Of a DNA stretch of 64,000 nt, positions 1-8,856 are shown piece after piece (position 1 is the stretch's first letter; every line of letters starts with the position of its first letter). Below the pieces are notes generated by a model. That model was given only the letters and a program-made list of their open reading frames with translations. It had not been told where the DNA came from and made no database searches. The translations under genes and the position numbers were made by a program. This DNA is from an uncultured Lachnospiraceae bacterium (lineage in GTDB: Bacteria; Bacillota; Clostridia; Lachnospirales; Lachnospiraceae): NCBI GenBank assembly GCA_910578795.1, contig CAJTSD010000011.1:12342-76341 (forward strand), read 5' to 3'.

Positions 1-57
1 GCGGTTTTACATGGCTTGATGCCTGTAACTATGGAGGAACGGAATAGTTACGAGTTT
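1..57. repeat. Right part of a dispersed intergenic repeat
   Basis: The first 57 bases closely match the right-hand part of the element at 44172-44308: both have a ggttttacatgg core followed by ttgatgcctgtaac or ttgatgcttgtaac and then a terminal gttac. The left part of this copy would lie outside the window. It sits directly upstream of ftsH. I see no coding potential in it. The relation is seen by direct comparison, and the family name, if it has one, is unknown to me. Confidence 0.6.
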
Positions 58-93
58 GATTAATTTGACTAGAAAGGGAAATGGTTGTAAACA

Positions 94-1944
94 TTGGGAA
101 AAAATTCAAAAGGGATTAACCTTGTATTTATAGTAGTAATGATTTTAATAGGCGTGACGATATGGCTAAGCTGCATGAAAGAGCGTGAGGAGAGCTATAC
201 CAAGGGAGAACTGGTCAACCAGCTTGAAGCAGGTGAGGTTGTTTCCGTGGAAATCCAGCCGAATGTTCAGGTACCGACAGGTACGGTATATGTTTCACTG
301 CGCAATATCCAGCAGCCGAAGAAATTATATGTGTCAGATGTAACGGAGATACAGAATCTTTTGGCAAAATATAATGTCGATCCTGTGGTTCATGATGTGC
401 CGCAGGAAAACTGGTTTTTGACGGAGCTTCTCCCGTTATTGCTGCTTTTGGTAGCGGTGGCATTTATGTTCAGCATGATGACGGCGCAGAACTCAAACAA
501 CGGCGGCGGCAAGATGATGAACTTTGGAAAGAGCCGTGCAAAGCTCACTACAGGAGGCGATATTACACTCAAAGACGTGGCGGGACTGCACGAGGAGAAG
601 GAAGACTTGGAGGAAATTGTTGATTTTTTAAAAGATCCTTCCAAATATACGAGGGTTGGCGCAAGAATCCCGAAAGGCGTGCTGCTTGAGGGGGCTCCGG
701 GTACCGGTAAAACACTTCTTGCAAAGGCGGTTGCAGGGGAAGCGCATGTACCGTTTTTTTCGATTTCCGGTTCTGATTTTGTGGAGATGTTTGTCGGTGT
801 CGGTGCATCGCGTGTACGTGATTTGTTTACGGATGCAAAGAGAAACGCACCGTGTATCGTGTTTATTGATGAGATTGATGCCGTTGCAAGACGCCGCGGT
901 ACCGGTATGGGAGGCGGACATGACGAGCGCGAGCAGACTTTGAATCAGATGCTTGTGGAGATGGACGGCTTTGGCACAAACGAGGGAATTATCGTGATGG
1001 CTGCGACGAACCGTGTGGATATTTTGGATCCTGCGATTTTGCGTCCGGGGCGTTTTGACAGGAAAATCAGCGTTGCGCGTCCGGATGTGGGCGGCAGGGA
1101 GGAAATCCTGAATGTGCATGCAAAAAATAAACCGCTTGCGGAAGATGTCAATTTAAAACAGGTAGCGCAGACGACAGCAGGATTTACTGGTGCGGACCTT
1201 GAAAATTTATTGAATGAGTCGGCAATTCAGGCAGCAAAAGATAACAGGGGCTATATTGTGCAGGAGGATATTAATAAATCATTCATTAAGGTCGGTATCG
1301 GTGCGGAGAAAAAGAGCCGTATTATTTCCGATAAGGAAAAAAGGATTACGGCGTATCATGAGGCTGGACATGCAATTTTGTTCCATATCCTTCCGGATGT
1401 CGGTCCGGTGCACACAGTTTCTATTATTCCTACGGGAATTGGCGCGGCGGGTTACACAATGCCTTTGCCGGAGCGCGATGAGATGTTCAATACAAAGGGT
1501 CAGATGATGCAGGATATTATGGTTTCTTTGGGCGGACGCATTGCAGAGGAAATTATCTTTGATGATGTGACGACAGGTGCCTCAAGCGATATTAAGAAGG
1601 CGACGAAGGAAGCAAGGGCGATGGTGACGCGCTATGGCTTTTCTTCCAATATCGGCGTGATTAATTATGACGAGGAGGACAATGAGGTCTTTATCGGACG
1701 TGATTTGGCGCATACGAGAAGCCATTCCGAGGCAGTCGCAAATGAGATTGACATCGAGGTTAAGGCGATTATTGACGAGTGCTACAAGAAGGCGAAGGAT
1801 ATCATTCTTGAGAATGAAAAAGTCCTTCACTCTTGTGCAGAGCTTTTGCTGGAAAAAGAAAAGATTGGAAGAGAGGAATTTGAGGCGCTTTTTGCACAGG
1901 ATGAGCAGGATAAGGATACAGAATCACAGGAAAACACGTTTTAA
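94..1944 (+). CDS. ftsH: ATP-dependent zinc metalloprotease FtsH
   Basis: Membrane-anchored AAA+ protease that extracts and degrades membrane and short-lived cytosolic proteins as a hexamer. The 616 residues show a membrane segment at about 8-27, a short extracytoplasmic domain, and a second membrane segment at about 110-130. The AAA module has Walker A GAPGTGKT at 200-207 and Walker B with FIDEID at 257-262. The zinc site HEAGH is at 422-426. Length and domain order are normal for the family. The start is a TTG at 94, preceded by agaaaggga. It is the last gene before a terminator at 2104-2139 and has a short acidic tail with no other domain. Confidence 0.97.
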   Translation: MGKNSKGINLVFIVVMILIGVTIWLSCMKEREESYTKGELVNQLEAGEVVSVEIQPNVQVPTGTVYVSLRNIQQPKKLYVSDVTEIQNLLAKYNVDPVVHDVPQENWFLTELLPLLLLLVAVAFMFSMMTAQNSNNGGGKMMNFGKSRAKLTTGGDITLKDVAGLHEEKEDLEEIVDFLKDPSKYTRVGARIPKGVLLEGAPGTGKTLLAKAVAGEAHVPFFSISGSDFVEMFVGVGASRVRDLFTDAKRNAPCIVFIDEIDAVARRRGTGMGGGHDEREQTLNQMLVEMDGFGTNEGIIVMAATNRVDILDPAILRPGRFDRKISVARPDVGGREEILNVHAKNKPLAEDVNLKQVAQTTAGFTGADLENLLNESAIQAAKDNRGYIVQEDINKSFIKVGIGAEKKSRIISDKEKRITAYHEAGHAILFHILPDVGPVHTVSIIPTGIGAAGYTMPLPERDEMFNTKGQMMQDIMVSLGGRIAEEIIFDDVTTGASSDIKKATKEARAMVTRYGFSSNIGVINYDEEDNEVFIGRDLAHTRSHSEAVANEIDIEVKAIIDECYKKAKDIILENEKVLHSCAELLLEKEKIGREEFEALFAQDEQDKDTESQENTF

Positions 1945-2103
1945 TGGTAATAATATCCAAAAAATGTATCCATATATTGTAAAATTTGTGTATTATAGGA
2001 ATGGATTTTATAGGGGGTTATGTTATAATACATATTGTAACCCCCCAATATTTATTATAGCAAACCCCATTTTTGCTATACCCCATAAAGAAATACCTTC
2101 TCT

Positions 2104-2139
2104 AAAAGCGACAGCATATTGCACGGCTGTCGCTTTTTT
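2104..2139 (+). terminator. Rho-independent terminator between ftsH and the helicase gene
   Basis: A GC-rich stem (aaaagcgacagc paired with gctgtcgctttttt) ends in six T residues. The 289-base gap around it also holds an inverted repeat of gggggtta and taaccccc near 2013-2045. The remaining roughly 95 bases form the leader of the helicase gene. Confidence 0.85.
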
Positions 2140-2233
2140 CGGGATAATTTTAGCAAAGTGGTTTCTAATAAATTTTCAAGAAAGCTTGTAACATCAGCTT
2201 ATATGTTTATACGTAGAAAGGATAACATTACAA

Positions 2234-3835
2234 ATGGAAACATTACGATTTAATGAATTGAATTTGAGCTCTGAAATTTTGCGCGGCGTTAAGGAAATGG
2301 GATTCGAGGAGGCTTCTCCTATCCAGTGCAAAGCAATCCCGGTTGCGATGGAGGGCTTTGATATTATCGGACAGGCACAGACTGGTACGGGAAAAACCGC
2401 TGCATTTGGCATTCCCGTTTTGGAGAAGGTGCGCAAGGATATCAAGCAACCACAAACACTTGTTCTATGCCCGACGCGCGAGTTGGCAGTACAGGCGGCG
2501 GAGGAAGTGCGAAAGCTTGCGAAATACATGCATGGCGTAAAGGTGCTCCCTATTTACGGAGGGCAGGATATCAGCAAGCAGATTCGTGCCTTGAAGGGAA
2601 CGCAGATTATTATCGGAACACCGGGGCGTGTTATGGACCACTTGCGCAGAAAGACAATACGCTGCGATTATGTTGATACGATTGTGCTTGACGAGGCGGA
2701 CGAAATGCTGAATATGGGATTCCGTGAGGATATTGAAACAGTGCTTGAATATATTCCGAATGAGGATCGTCAGACTATATTATTCTCCGCAACCATGCCG
2801 CGTGAGATATTGGAAATTACCAAGAATTACCAGAAGCCGGATGCGAAGATGATTAAGGTGGTCAAAAAGGAGCTGACAGTTCCGCAGATTGAGCAGTATT
2901 ATCTTGATGTGAAACGTAAGGACAAGGTGGAGGTGCTTACGCGTCTTTTGGATTATTATGAGCCGAAGCTTTCGCTTGTGTTCTGCAATACGAAGCGCCA
3001 GGTTGACGAGCTGGCGGAGGTGCTCAAGGGCAGGGGATATTTTGCGGAAGGGCTGCACGGCGACATGAATCAGGCACAGCGTGACCGTGTGATGAAGAGC
3101 TTCCGCAACGGAAAGACGGATATTCTGATTGCGACAGATGTGGCGGCGCGCGGGATTGACGTGGATGACGTTGAGGCGGTGTTTAACTATGATATTCCGC
3201 AGGATGACGAGTATTATGTGCATCGTATCGGGCGTACGGGAAGAGCAGGGCGCACGGGGCGTTCGTTTACGTTTGTGAGAGGGAAAGAGGTTTACAAGCT
3301 TAAAGATATTATGCGCTATTGCAAGACGAAAATCTATGCAATGCCGATTCCGTCCTTAAATGATGTCAATCAGATTAAGATTGAAAAGATTATTGACCAG
3401 ATTGATACGATTATTGAGGAAGAAGATCTTACTTCGATGATTAATACGATAGAGCGCCATATTAATGAGTCGGATTATACTGCAATGGATATTGCGGCGG
3501 CGTTTTTGAAGATGTACATGGGCGAGCAGCAGCAAAACAGCGAGGCGGCGATGTATGGCGGCTATAATCTTGATAATACGGGCGCTGAGGAAGAGGGAAT
3601 GGCGCGTCTGTTTATCAATATCGGAAAGGCGCAGAAGGTGAAGCCGAAGGATATTCTCGGAGCGATTGCAGGCGAGGCGAATATGCCTGGTAATCTTGTG
3701 GGTGCGATTGACTTGTTTGACAAGTATACGTTTGTCGAGGTGCCTAAGGAAAATGCACCAGAGGTGCTTCGGGCGATGAAGAATGTAAAGATTAAAGGGA
3801 AGACGATTAATATTGAGCCGGCGAATGGGAAATAG
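2234..3835 (+). CDS. DEAD-box ATP-dependent RNA helicase with DbpA-type RNA-binding tail
   Basis: RNA helicase that unwinds structured RNA, probably during ribosome assembly, cold adaptation or mRNA decay. The 533 residues carry the Q motif (GF..ASPIQ), Walker A AQTGTGKT, the DEAD box in VLDEADEML, the SAT motif and the HRIGRTGRAGR motif. After a linker of about 90 residues the C-terminus (about 455-530) has the fold signature of the DbpA RNA-binding domain (an LFINIGK start and an IDLFDKYTFVEV strand). This matches the CshA/DeaD/DbpA group, and I cannot separate the subtypes by reading alone. The start ATG follows agaaagga. It appears to be a single-gene unit with a leader of about 95 bases after the upstream terminator. 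Confidence 0.93.
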   Translation: METLRFNELNLSSEILRGVKEMGFEEASPIQCKAIPVAMEGFDIIGQAQTGTGKTAAFGIPVLEKVRKDIKQPQTLVLCPTRELAVQAAEEVRKLAKYMHGVKVLPIYGGQDISKQIRALKGTQIIIGTPGRVMDHLRRKTIRCDYVDTIVLDEADEMLNMGFREDIETVLEYIPNEDRQTILFSATMPREILEITKNYQKPDAKMIKVVKKELTVPQIEQYYLDVKRKDKVEVLTRLLDYYEPKLSLVFCNTKRQVDELAEVLKGRGYFAEGLHGDMNQAQRDRVMKSFRNGKTDILIATDVAARGIDVDDVEAVFNYDIPQDDEYYVHRIGRTGRAGRTGRSFTFVRGKEVYKLKDIMRYCKTKIYAMPIPSLNDVNQIKIEKIIDQIDTIIEEEDLTSMINTIERHINESDYTAMDIAAAFLKMYMGEQQQNSEAAMYGGYNLDNTGAEEEGMARLFINIGKAQKVKPKDILGAIAGEANMPGNLVGAIDLFDKYTFVEVPKENAPEVLRAMKNVKIKGKTINIEPANGK

Positions 3836-3980
3836 AGGGGAAGCATCCCCTCTTTTTCGTTGCAAAGACATATAAAATTGTTTATACTGAAAGTACCGAT
3901 ACCAATATTATAATGCGCTATATAATAGGCATTATGTGCAAAAGAAGGAACGTGAATGCTATGTGCAAAGGAGGTTTATT

Positions 3981-5162
3981 ATGAAAAAGTTTGTGAAAAA
4001 AATGTCAACTATGTTGTTTTCGATTGTTCTTGCCGCAGGTCTTTTAACAGGATGCGGGGGTTCGGGTTCGGCATCCACGTCGGATACTGCGTCTGTAAGT
4101 AATGGCGCGGCTCCTGGCTATGCGCCGGCAGAAAATGCGGAGTACGGCGCGGGGATTGCGCAGGACAGTTTTGCCATGAATGAAGCCGCCGCTGCGGAGG
4201 AGTTGGATTATGAAACATCTGATAACAATGGTGAAAGCAATACGACGCAGAGCATGGACAGCATGACGCTTTTGGAGGAAAAGCTCGTGTATCACTGCAA
4301 CCTTGAATTGGAAACGCTTGACTATGCGGGAACAATGAAATCCATCAAGGAGGCAATTGCGCAGTACGGCGGCGTTATCCAGTCGGAGAACGAAACGGAC
4401 AGCAGCTATGAATGGTATTATGCGGATTACCAAAAGACGCAGGGCACAATGCGCAATTACATAGAAATCCGCGTTCCGTCGAAAAATTATGACAGCTTCG
4501 TTTCCGCACTTGACGGCGTGGGAAAAATCACATCAAAGTCATCAAGCATTGACAATATCAGTCAGCAGTATTATGATACGACAACGCAGATTGAAGCGTT
4601 GAAAATACAGGAGAAGAATCTTCTTGAAATGTTGGAGCAGTGCACCACGATTGAGGAGATGATAACGGTTCAGGACAGATTGACTTCCGTGCAGTATGAC
4701 ATCAACCGTTTGCAGACAAACAAGCGCTATATGGACGTTGATGTGGCGTATTCGTATGTGAATATCAGCATTGAGGAAGTGATGGAGTTTCGCATTGACG
4801 AGGTGCCTGTAAAGAAGAATACCTTTGCAGACCGCCTTGTGAACACCTTAAAATCAACGGGCAGCGGCTTTTTGATGTTCCTTGAAATTGTGCTGTTCCT
4901 GTTTATCAGATTGTTCCCGTATCTTGCGATTATAGGAATTATTTTGTTCTTTGCGCTTAGAAAGACAATTAAGGAACATAAAGAGGAAAAGAAGCGCAGG
5001 AAAGAGCAACAGGCGGCGATGCATAGCGGCGTGCAGAATGCAAATACTGCGAATATGTATGGCAATGCGCAGCAGCAGGTACAAAGCGCACCGCAGGATA
5101 CATCACAGAATGCATTACCGGGCGAAACGCAAAATGCAGGACATTCGCAGGATAATCAATAA
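3981..5162 (+). CDS. DUF4349 membrane lipoprotein
   Basis: Lipoprotein of unknown function. The ATG at 3981 is chosen over an in-frame start 45 bases upstream because a strong aaaggagg lies just before it and it begins a clean lipoprotein signal peptide with lipobox LTGC at about 22-25. The 393-residue protein then has a low-complexity Ser/Ala/Asn stretch. A DUF4349 domain follows at about 85-270: a paired strand-helix unit with a central coiled coil of the kind QIEALKIQEKNL. A membrane segment lies near 290-330, then a basic region and a Gln/Asn-rich tail. The domain assignment is from pattern memory. The extracytoplasmic position is inferred from the signal and membrane segment. Confidence 0.85.
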   Translation: MKKFVKKMSTMLFSIVLAAGLLTGCGGSGSASTSDTASVSNGAAPGYAPAENAEYGAGIAQDSFAMNEAAAAEELDYETSDNNGESNTTQSMDSMTLLEEKLVYHCNLELETLDYAGTMKSIKEAIAQYGGVIQSENETDSSYEWYYADYQKTQGTMRNYIEIRVPSKNYDSFVSALDGVGKITSKSSSIDNISQQYYDTTTQIEALKIQEKNLLEMLEQCTTIEEMITVQDRLTSVQYDINRLQTNKRYMDVDVAYSYVNISIEEVMEFRIDEVPVKKNTFADRLVNTLKSTGSGFLMFLEIVLFLFIRLFPYLAIIGIILFFALRKTIKEHKEEKKRRKEQQAAMHSGVQNANTANMYGNAQQQVQSAPQDTSQNALPGETQNAGHSQDNQ

Positions 5163-5228
5163 AGAGATAAGGAAATAAAGGAATCAGTTATTGGTTTATC
5201 ATATTAACAGGGGAGTATCAATAAGAAT

Positions 5229-7019
5229 ATGTGTAAGAGTATGAAAAAACGGACAGCGATTTTAGCGGCAATCATTTGCGTTTGCATGGTCAGCGGCTGT
5301 GGGGCACAGCCCCCGGTCGCTGATATGAATGATATAAATATGACACAGGTGTCAGAAATTGAAATGACGTCAGATGAAGAAAATATGATACAAGTGTCAG
5401 AAGCAGAAACGCCTGATGCTGACAAAACAGATGAAAATATGACACAGATGTCACAAAATGGCTCGGGGATTCAGGAAAACGAAGAATATGTGTACTTTTT
5501 TGGGACACAATGCATCTATATTGTGGATAAAGCGACCGACGATACACGGTTTTTGTGGAAAAGTGACACGTTTGAGCCAAGCTATAGCATGTTTGACGGA
5601 AAAGGGCTTCTGATCGGAGAAAAGGTATATTTCCTTGAGCGCGTTGCAGGTCGTTTGGAGGACGGCGGTGCATATTATGAGATGTTTGTGTTGTCAAGAA
5701 TGAATACTGACGGCAGCGGTTACGAGCAGGCGGTTGCGCGGGAAGACGGCATTTACGGATATACGGGGATCTATTACAGCAATGGCGTTTTGTATCTTTA
5801 CAATTCGTACAACACCGAGGGGACACGCTGCTATGCGGTTTTGGCGGACGGAAGCCTTGGCGCGGAAATTCCGGTGGAGGAAACAGGTTTTCTGTATCAA
5901 AAGGTTTTGGGGGAGGAGTGGCTTGCGCCTTTGGAGCTTGTGTATCTGATGGACGAAGAAGCGTTTTTTGTCGTGACGCAGACGGATAAACGAACGTTTG
6001 AACGTGTTGACCTGAACACAAAGGAGCGGACGGTGATTGGTGAAATCGAGGGACAGGGCAGTATGAGCGCGATGTATCAGGATGGCACGCTTTATTACAT
6101 GCTTTGTGATAATACCCGAAAGACAACGGTTGGATACCTCTCTGCGGAGGACAATACGGGTGGTGTATTGTTTGAGATTTCCGACACATCGGGCTATGTG
6201 AAACGGTTTTCACCGTATAGCTTTGGCATCAGGGTGTCGGGAGACGACCTTTATTATATGGATATGCAGGATTATGACGCAGTTCTTGTCAGAAGACGTA
6301 TGACCAGCTCACAGCAGCCGACATATTTTGAGGAGCCGCTTTACCGCACGAAAATCAAAGAAGTGGGAACGCTTGCGACGGAAAAGCATGAGATTTACAG
6401 TAAAAATAATCCGGATTTGCTGATTGGAACGGTGGATATTGAATGGCTTTCAATAGATTCGTCTTTTGCAGGCGCAAATATCATTAATGAGTATTTGTAT
6501 GAGAGCGAGGTCGCAGGTCAGTTGGCAGTTTTTGAGGACAATGTGCGCAGAGATGAAGACTATTTTGACGAATCCACCATGCCCTACAGTTATGACAGCG
6601 AAGTGGAGTGCGTCCGCTATTTTGATGGGAAGTATGTAAGCTTTGTGCAGGAGCGCTATGACTATTTTGGCGGTGCGCATGGAATGCCGTTGTGGGAGGG
6701 ATATGTTTTTGACCTTGAAACGGGCGAACGGCTTTTGCTTCCGAATATTATATCCACTACGGAGGAGGAATTAAAAGACCTTGTGACAGAATATTTCGGT
6801 GAAATGATTGATGAAAGTCCGAGCGATTATTGGACAGACGCGAAAGAAACCGTGCGTGAGAGTGTTTCCATGGAAACAACGGATTTTGTGCTGACAGATG
6901 AGGGGATTTGCTTTTATATGCACCCGTATAATATTGCCGCATATGCAATGGGATTTTCGGAGGTGACGATACCGTATACGCAATTTAAAAGACTGGGATT
7001 TTCGCCTAATTCTATATAG
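5229..7019 (+). CDS. Lipoprotein with C-terminal DUF3298 (RsiV-like) domain
   Basis: A 596-residue predicted lipoprotein with lipobox VSGC at about 22-25. It has a Met/Glu/Ser-rich linker in which short TQVSE-like units recur (about 35-80). A large beta-rich middle region (about 85-390) resembles repeated propeller-like sensor strands. The C-terminal domain (about 400-590) includes the YDYFGGAHG motif typical of DUF3298, the fold of RsiV that binds lysozyme in Bacillus. It lies 66 bases after the DUF4349 lipoprotein gene and may be co-transcribed with it. The start at 5229 is better spaced from the upstream aggggag than the alternative ATG at 5241. A ligand-sensing or envelope-stress role is inference. 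Confidence 0.75.
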   Translation: MCKSMKKRTAILAAIICVCMVSGCGAQPPVADMNDINMTQVSEIEMTSDEENMIQVSEAETPDADKTDENMTQMSQNGSGIQENEEYVYFFGTQCIYIVDKATDDTRFLWKSDTFEPSYSMFDGKGLLIGEKVYFLERVAGRLEDGGAYYEMFVLSRMNTDGSGYEQAVAREDGIYGYTGIYYSNGVLYLYNSYNTEGTRCYAVLADGSLGAEIPVEETGFLYQKVLGEEWLAPLELVYLMDEEAFFVVTQTDKRTFERVDLNTKERTVIGEIEGQGSMSAMYQDGTLYYMLCDNTRKTTVGYLSAEDNTGGVLFEISDTSGYVKRFSPYSFGIRVSGDDLYYMDMQDYDAVLVRRRMTSSQQPTYFEEPLYRTKIKEVGTLATEKHEIYSKNNPDLLIGTVDIEWLSIDSSFAGANIINEYLYESEVAGQLAVFEDNVRRDEDYFDESTMPYSYDSEVECVRYFDGKYVSFVQERYDYFGGAHGMPLWEGYVFDLETGERLLLPNIISTTEEELKDLVTEYFGEMIDESPSDYWTDAKETVRESVSMETTDFVLTDEGICFYMHPYNIAAYAMGFSEVTIPYTQFKRLGFSPNSI

Positions 7020-7117
7020 TAAATTATTACCAAATATGTTAAACTATAAAAAGCGGAAAAAGTCAATTTTTACAAAAATAAAAGAACAATTTAAAAAAAG
7101 AAAGGCAGGACAAACAC

Positions 7118-8719
7118 ATGATTGCAACAAAATTATGGAACGCAGACATGGGGAACGGAAATTATAAAAATCCCATTCTGTATGCGGACTACTCTGATCC
7201 CGACGCAATCCGGGTGGGAGAGGACTACTTTATGATTGCCTCAAGCTTTTGCAATGCGCCGGGATTACCGCTTTTGCACTCAAAGGATTTGGTAAACTGG
7301 AAAGTCGTGAACTATATTATCAACGAAATTCCCGAACCGCGCTACGAAAATCCGATTCACGGCTGCGGTGTGTGGGCGCCGTCTATCCGGTATCATGAGG
7401 GTACATATTATGCCTGCTTTCCGATGCCCGACGAGGGAATTTACATGAGTACGACAACCGATCCGTTTGGAACATGGTCAAAGCCCGTCAATATCAGACC
7501 TGCGGCAGGCTGGATTGACCCCTGCCCGTTTTGGGACGATGACGGAAAAGCGTATCTTGTGGCAGGCGTGGCAAAGAGCAGAATCGGCTACAAGAGTGTG
7601 CTTCATATGGTGGAAATGCAGCCGGACGGCATGGGCTTAATCGGCGAGGAGGTCAAGATTTTTGACGGAAATGAGAACGATCAGGTGACTATAGAAGGAC
7701 CGAAGCTTTACAAGCGAAATGGCTGGTATTATATTTTTGCACCCGCAGGCGGCGTTAAGATTGGCTGGCAGACTGTATTGCGTTCCAAGAATATTTTCGG
7801 ACCGTACGAATATAAAGTGGTTATGCGCCAGGGCGACAGCCCTGTAAACGGACCGCATCAGGGCGCATGGGTGGATACCGCGACGGGAGAGGACTGGTTC
7901 CTTCATTTTCAGGACGTGTATGCGGCAGGCAGGATTGTCCACTTACAGCCGATGAGTTGGCAGAACGACTGGCCTGTTATCGGTATTGCGAAAAACGGAA
8001 ACGACTATGGCGAACCTGTTATGGAATACAAAAAGCCCAATGTCGGCGATGTCAATTGGGAAATTTGCGAGCCGGCAGCGTCCGATGATTTTACGGATAC
8101 AACGCTCGGTCTGCAGTGGCAGTGGAACGCCAATCCAAAGGCGGAGTGGTATGCGCTAAACGGAACCAATCTGAAATTAAATGCGGTTAAGAAAAACGGA
8201 GTATACGGTGATATGCCGAATCTTTTGCTGCAAAAATGGTGTGCGCCGGAGTTTACCTGTGTTACGAAGTTAGATCTGTCAAACCTCGCAGACGGTGACG
8301 AGGCGGGCATGATTTCCATGGGAATGACGTACGGACTTGTAACATTTAAAAAGAACGGCAATGCGCTTACGGCAAGCTATGTGACAGGCGTGCAGAAGTA
8401 CGGCAAGATTGTGCCGGATGAAACGGTAGAAACTGTAACGGAGCTTGCACCGATTGATGCGGCAAAGGCAAGCGAAGTATTTGTGAAATATACGGTAAAG
8501 CGCACGGGACTGCGCGACCTGAATAAAAATGAAAAAGATTTTCCGCTGGAAACCGTTACGATTGAATATAGTACGGACGGAAGCGCGTATCAGAAAGCGG
8601 GCGATATGGCGTCGATACCCGGCAGATGGGTTGGCGTGAAAAACGGTGTGTTCTGTGCGTCGGAAAACGGCGGCAGTAGGGGATATGCGCTTGTTGACAG
8701 CGTGATTTATCAGGCGTAG
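7118..8719 (+). CDS. Glycoside hydrolase family 43 enzyme (beta-xylosidase or arabinofuranosidase type)
   Basis: Probable cytoplasmic five-bladed propeller glycosidase acting on xylo- or arabino-oligosaccharides. The 533 residues show the GH43 catalytic triad: base Asp27 in YSDPD, pKa-modulating Asp134 in WIDP and acid Glu193 in IEGP. After about residue 315 there is a beta-sandwich accessory domain of the kind found in GH43 xylosidases. No signal peptide is seen, so the substrate must be imported. It is followed by a second GH43 gene after 137 bases that contain a tandem repeat. Exact substrate cannot be told from sequence. Confidence 0.9.
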   Translation: MIATKLWNADMGNGNYKNPILYADYSDPDAIRVGEDYFMIASSFCNAPGLPLLHSKDLVNWKVVNYIINEIPEPRYENPIHGCGVWAPSIRYHEGTYYACFPMPDEGIYMSTTTDPFGTWSKPVNIRPAAGWIDPCPFWDDDGKAYLVAGVAKSRIGYKSVLHMVEMQPDGMGLIGEEVKIFDGNENDQVTIEGPKLYKRNGWYYIFAPAGGVKIGWQTVLRSKNIFGPYEYKVVMRQGDSPVNGPHQGAWVDTATGEDWFLHFQDVYAAGRIVHLQPMSWQNDWPVIGIAKNGNDYGEPVMEYKKPNVGDVNWEICEPAASDDFTDTTLGLQWQWNANPKAEWYALNGTNLKLNAVKKNGVYGDMPNLLLQKWCAPEFTCVTKLDLSNLADGDEAGMISMGMTYGLVTFKKNGNALTASYVTGVQKYGKIVPDETVETVTELAPIDAAKASEVFVKYTVKRTGLRDLNKNEKDFPLETVTIEYSTDGSAYQKAGDMASIPGRWVGVKNGVFCASENGGSRGYALVDSVIYQA

Positions 8720-8756
8720 CCGGCTGAAAATCGTTGGCAGCTTTGATTGAGAAAAC

Positions 8757-8820
8757 TGACATAAATGTCACATTTATGCGAATAAAACCGACACGAATGT
8801 CATATTTGCAAGAATTAAGC
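8757..8820. repeat. Two tandem imperfect direct repeats between the GH43 genes
   Basis: Two adjacent units of roughly 31 bases, beginning aactgacataaatgtca and aaccgacacgaatgtca, sit between the two GH43 genes. The first unit contains the palindrome tgacataaatgtca. They lie shortly before the ribosome binding site of the second gene. A regulator-binding or processing role is inference. Confidence 0.5.
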
Positions 8821-8856
8821 AAATAAAAATATGAGAAACAGAAAGGACAAACCATT

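Noticed and set aside
628..1119. Open frame of 163 residues on the minus strand within ftsH
   Set aside because: It is antisense to a conserved enzyme, with no recognisable domain and no ribosome binding site. The same holds for other antisense frames over dnaB, pepT, dnaK, pfkA and the GH43 genes.
5340..5460. Repeated gacacaggtgtcag-like palindromes as operators
   Set aside because: They lie inside the coding sequence of the DUF3298 lipoprotein and arise from repeated TQVSE-like residues in its linker.
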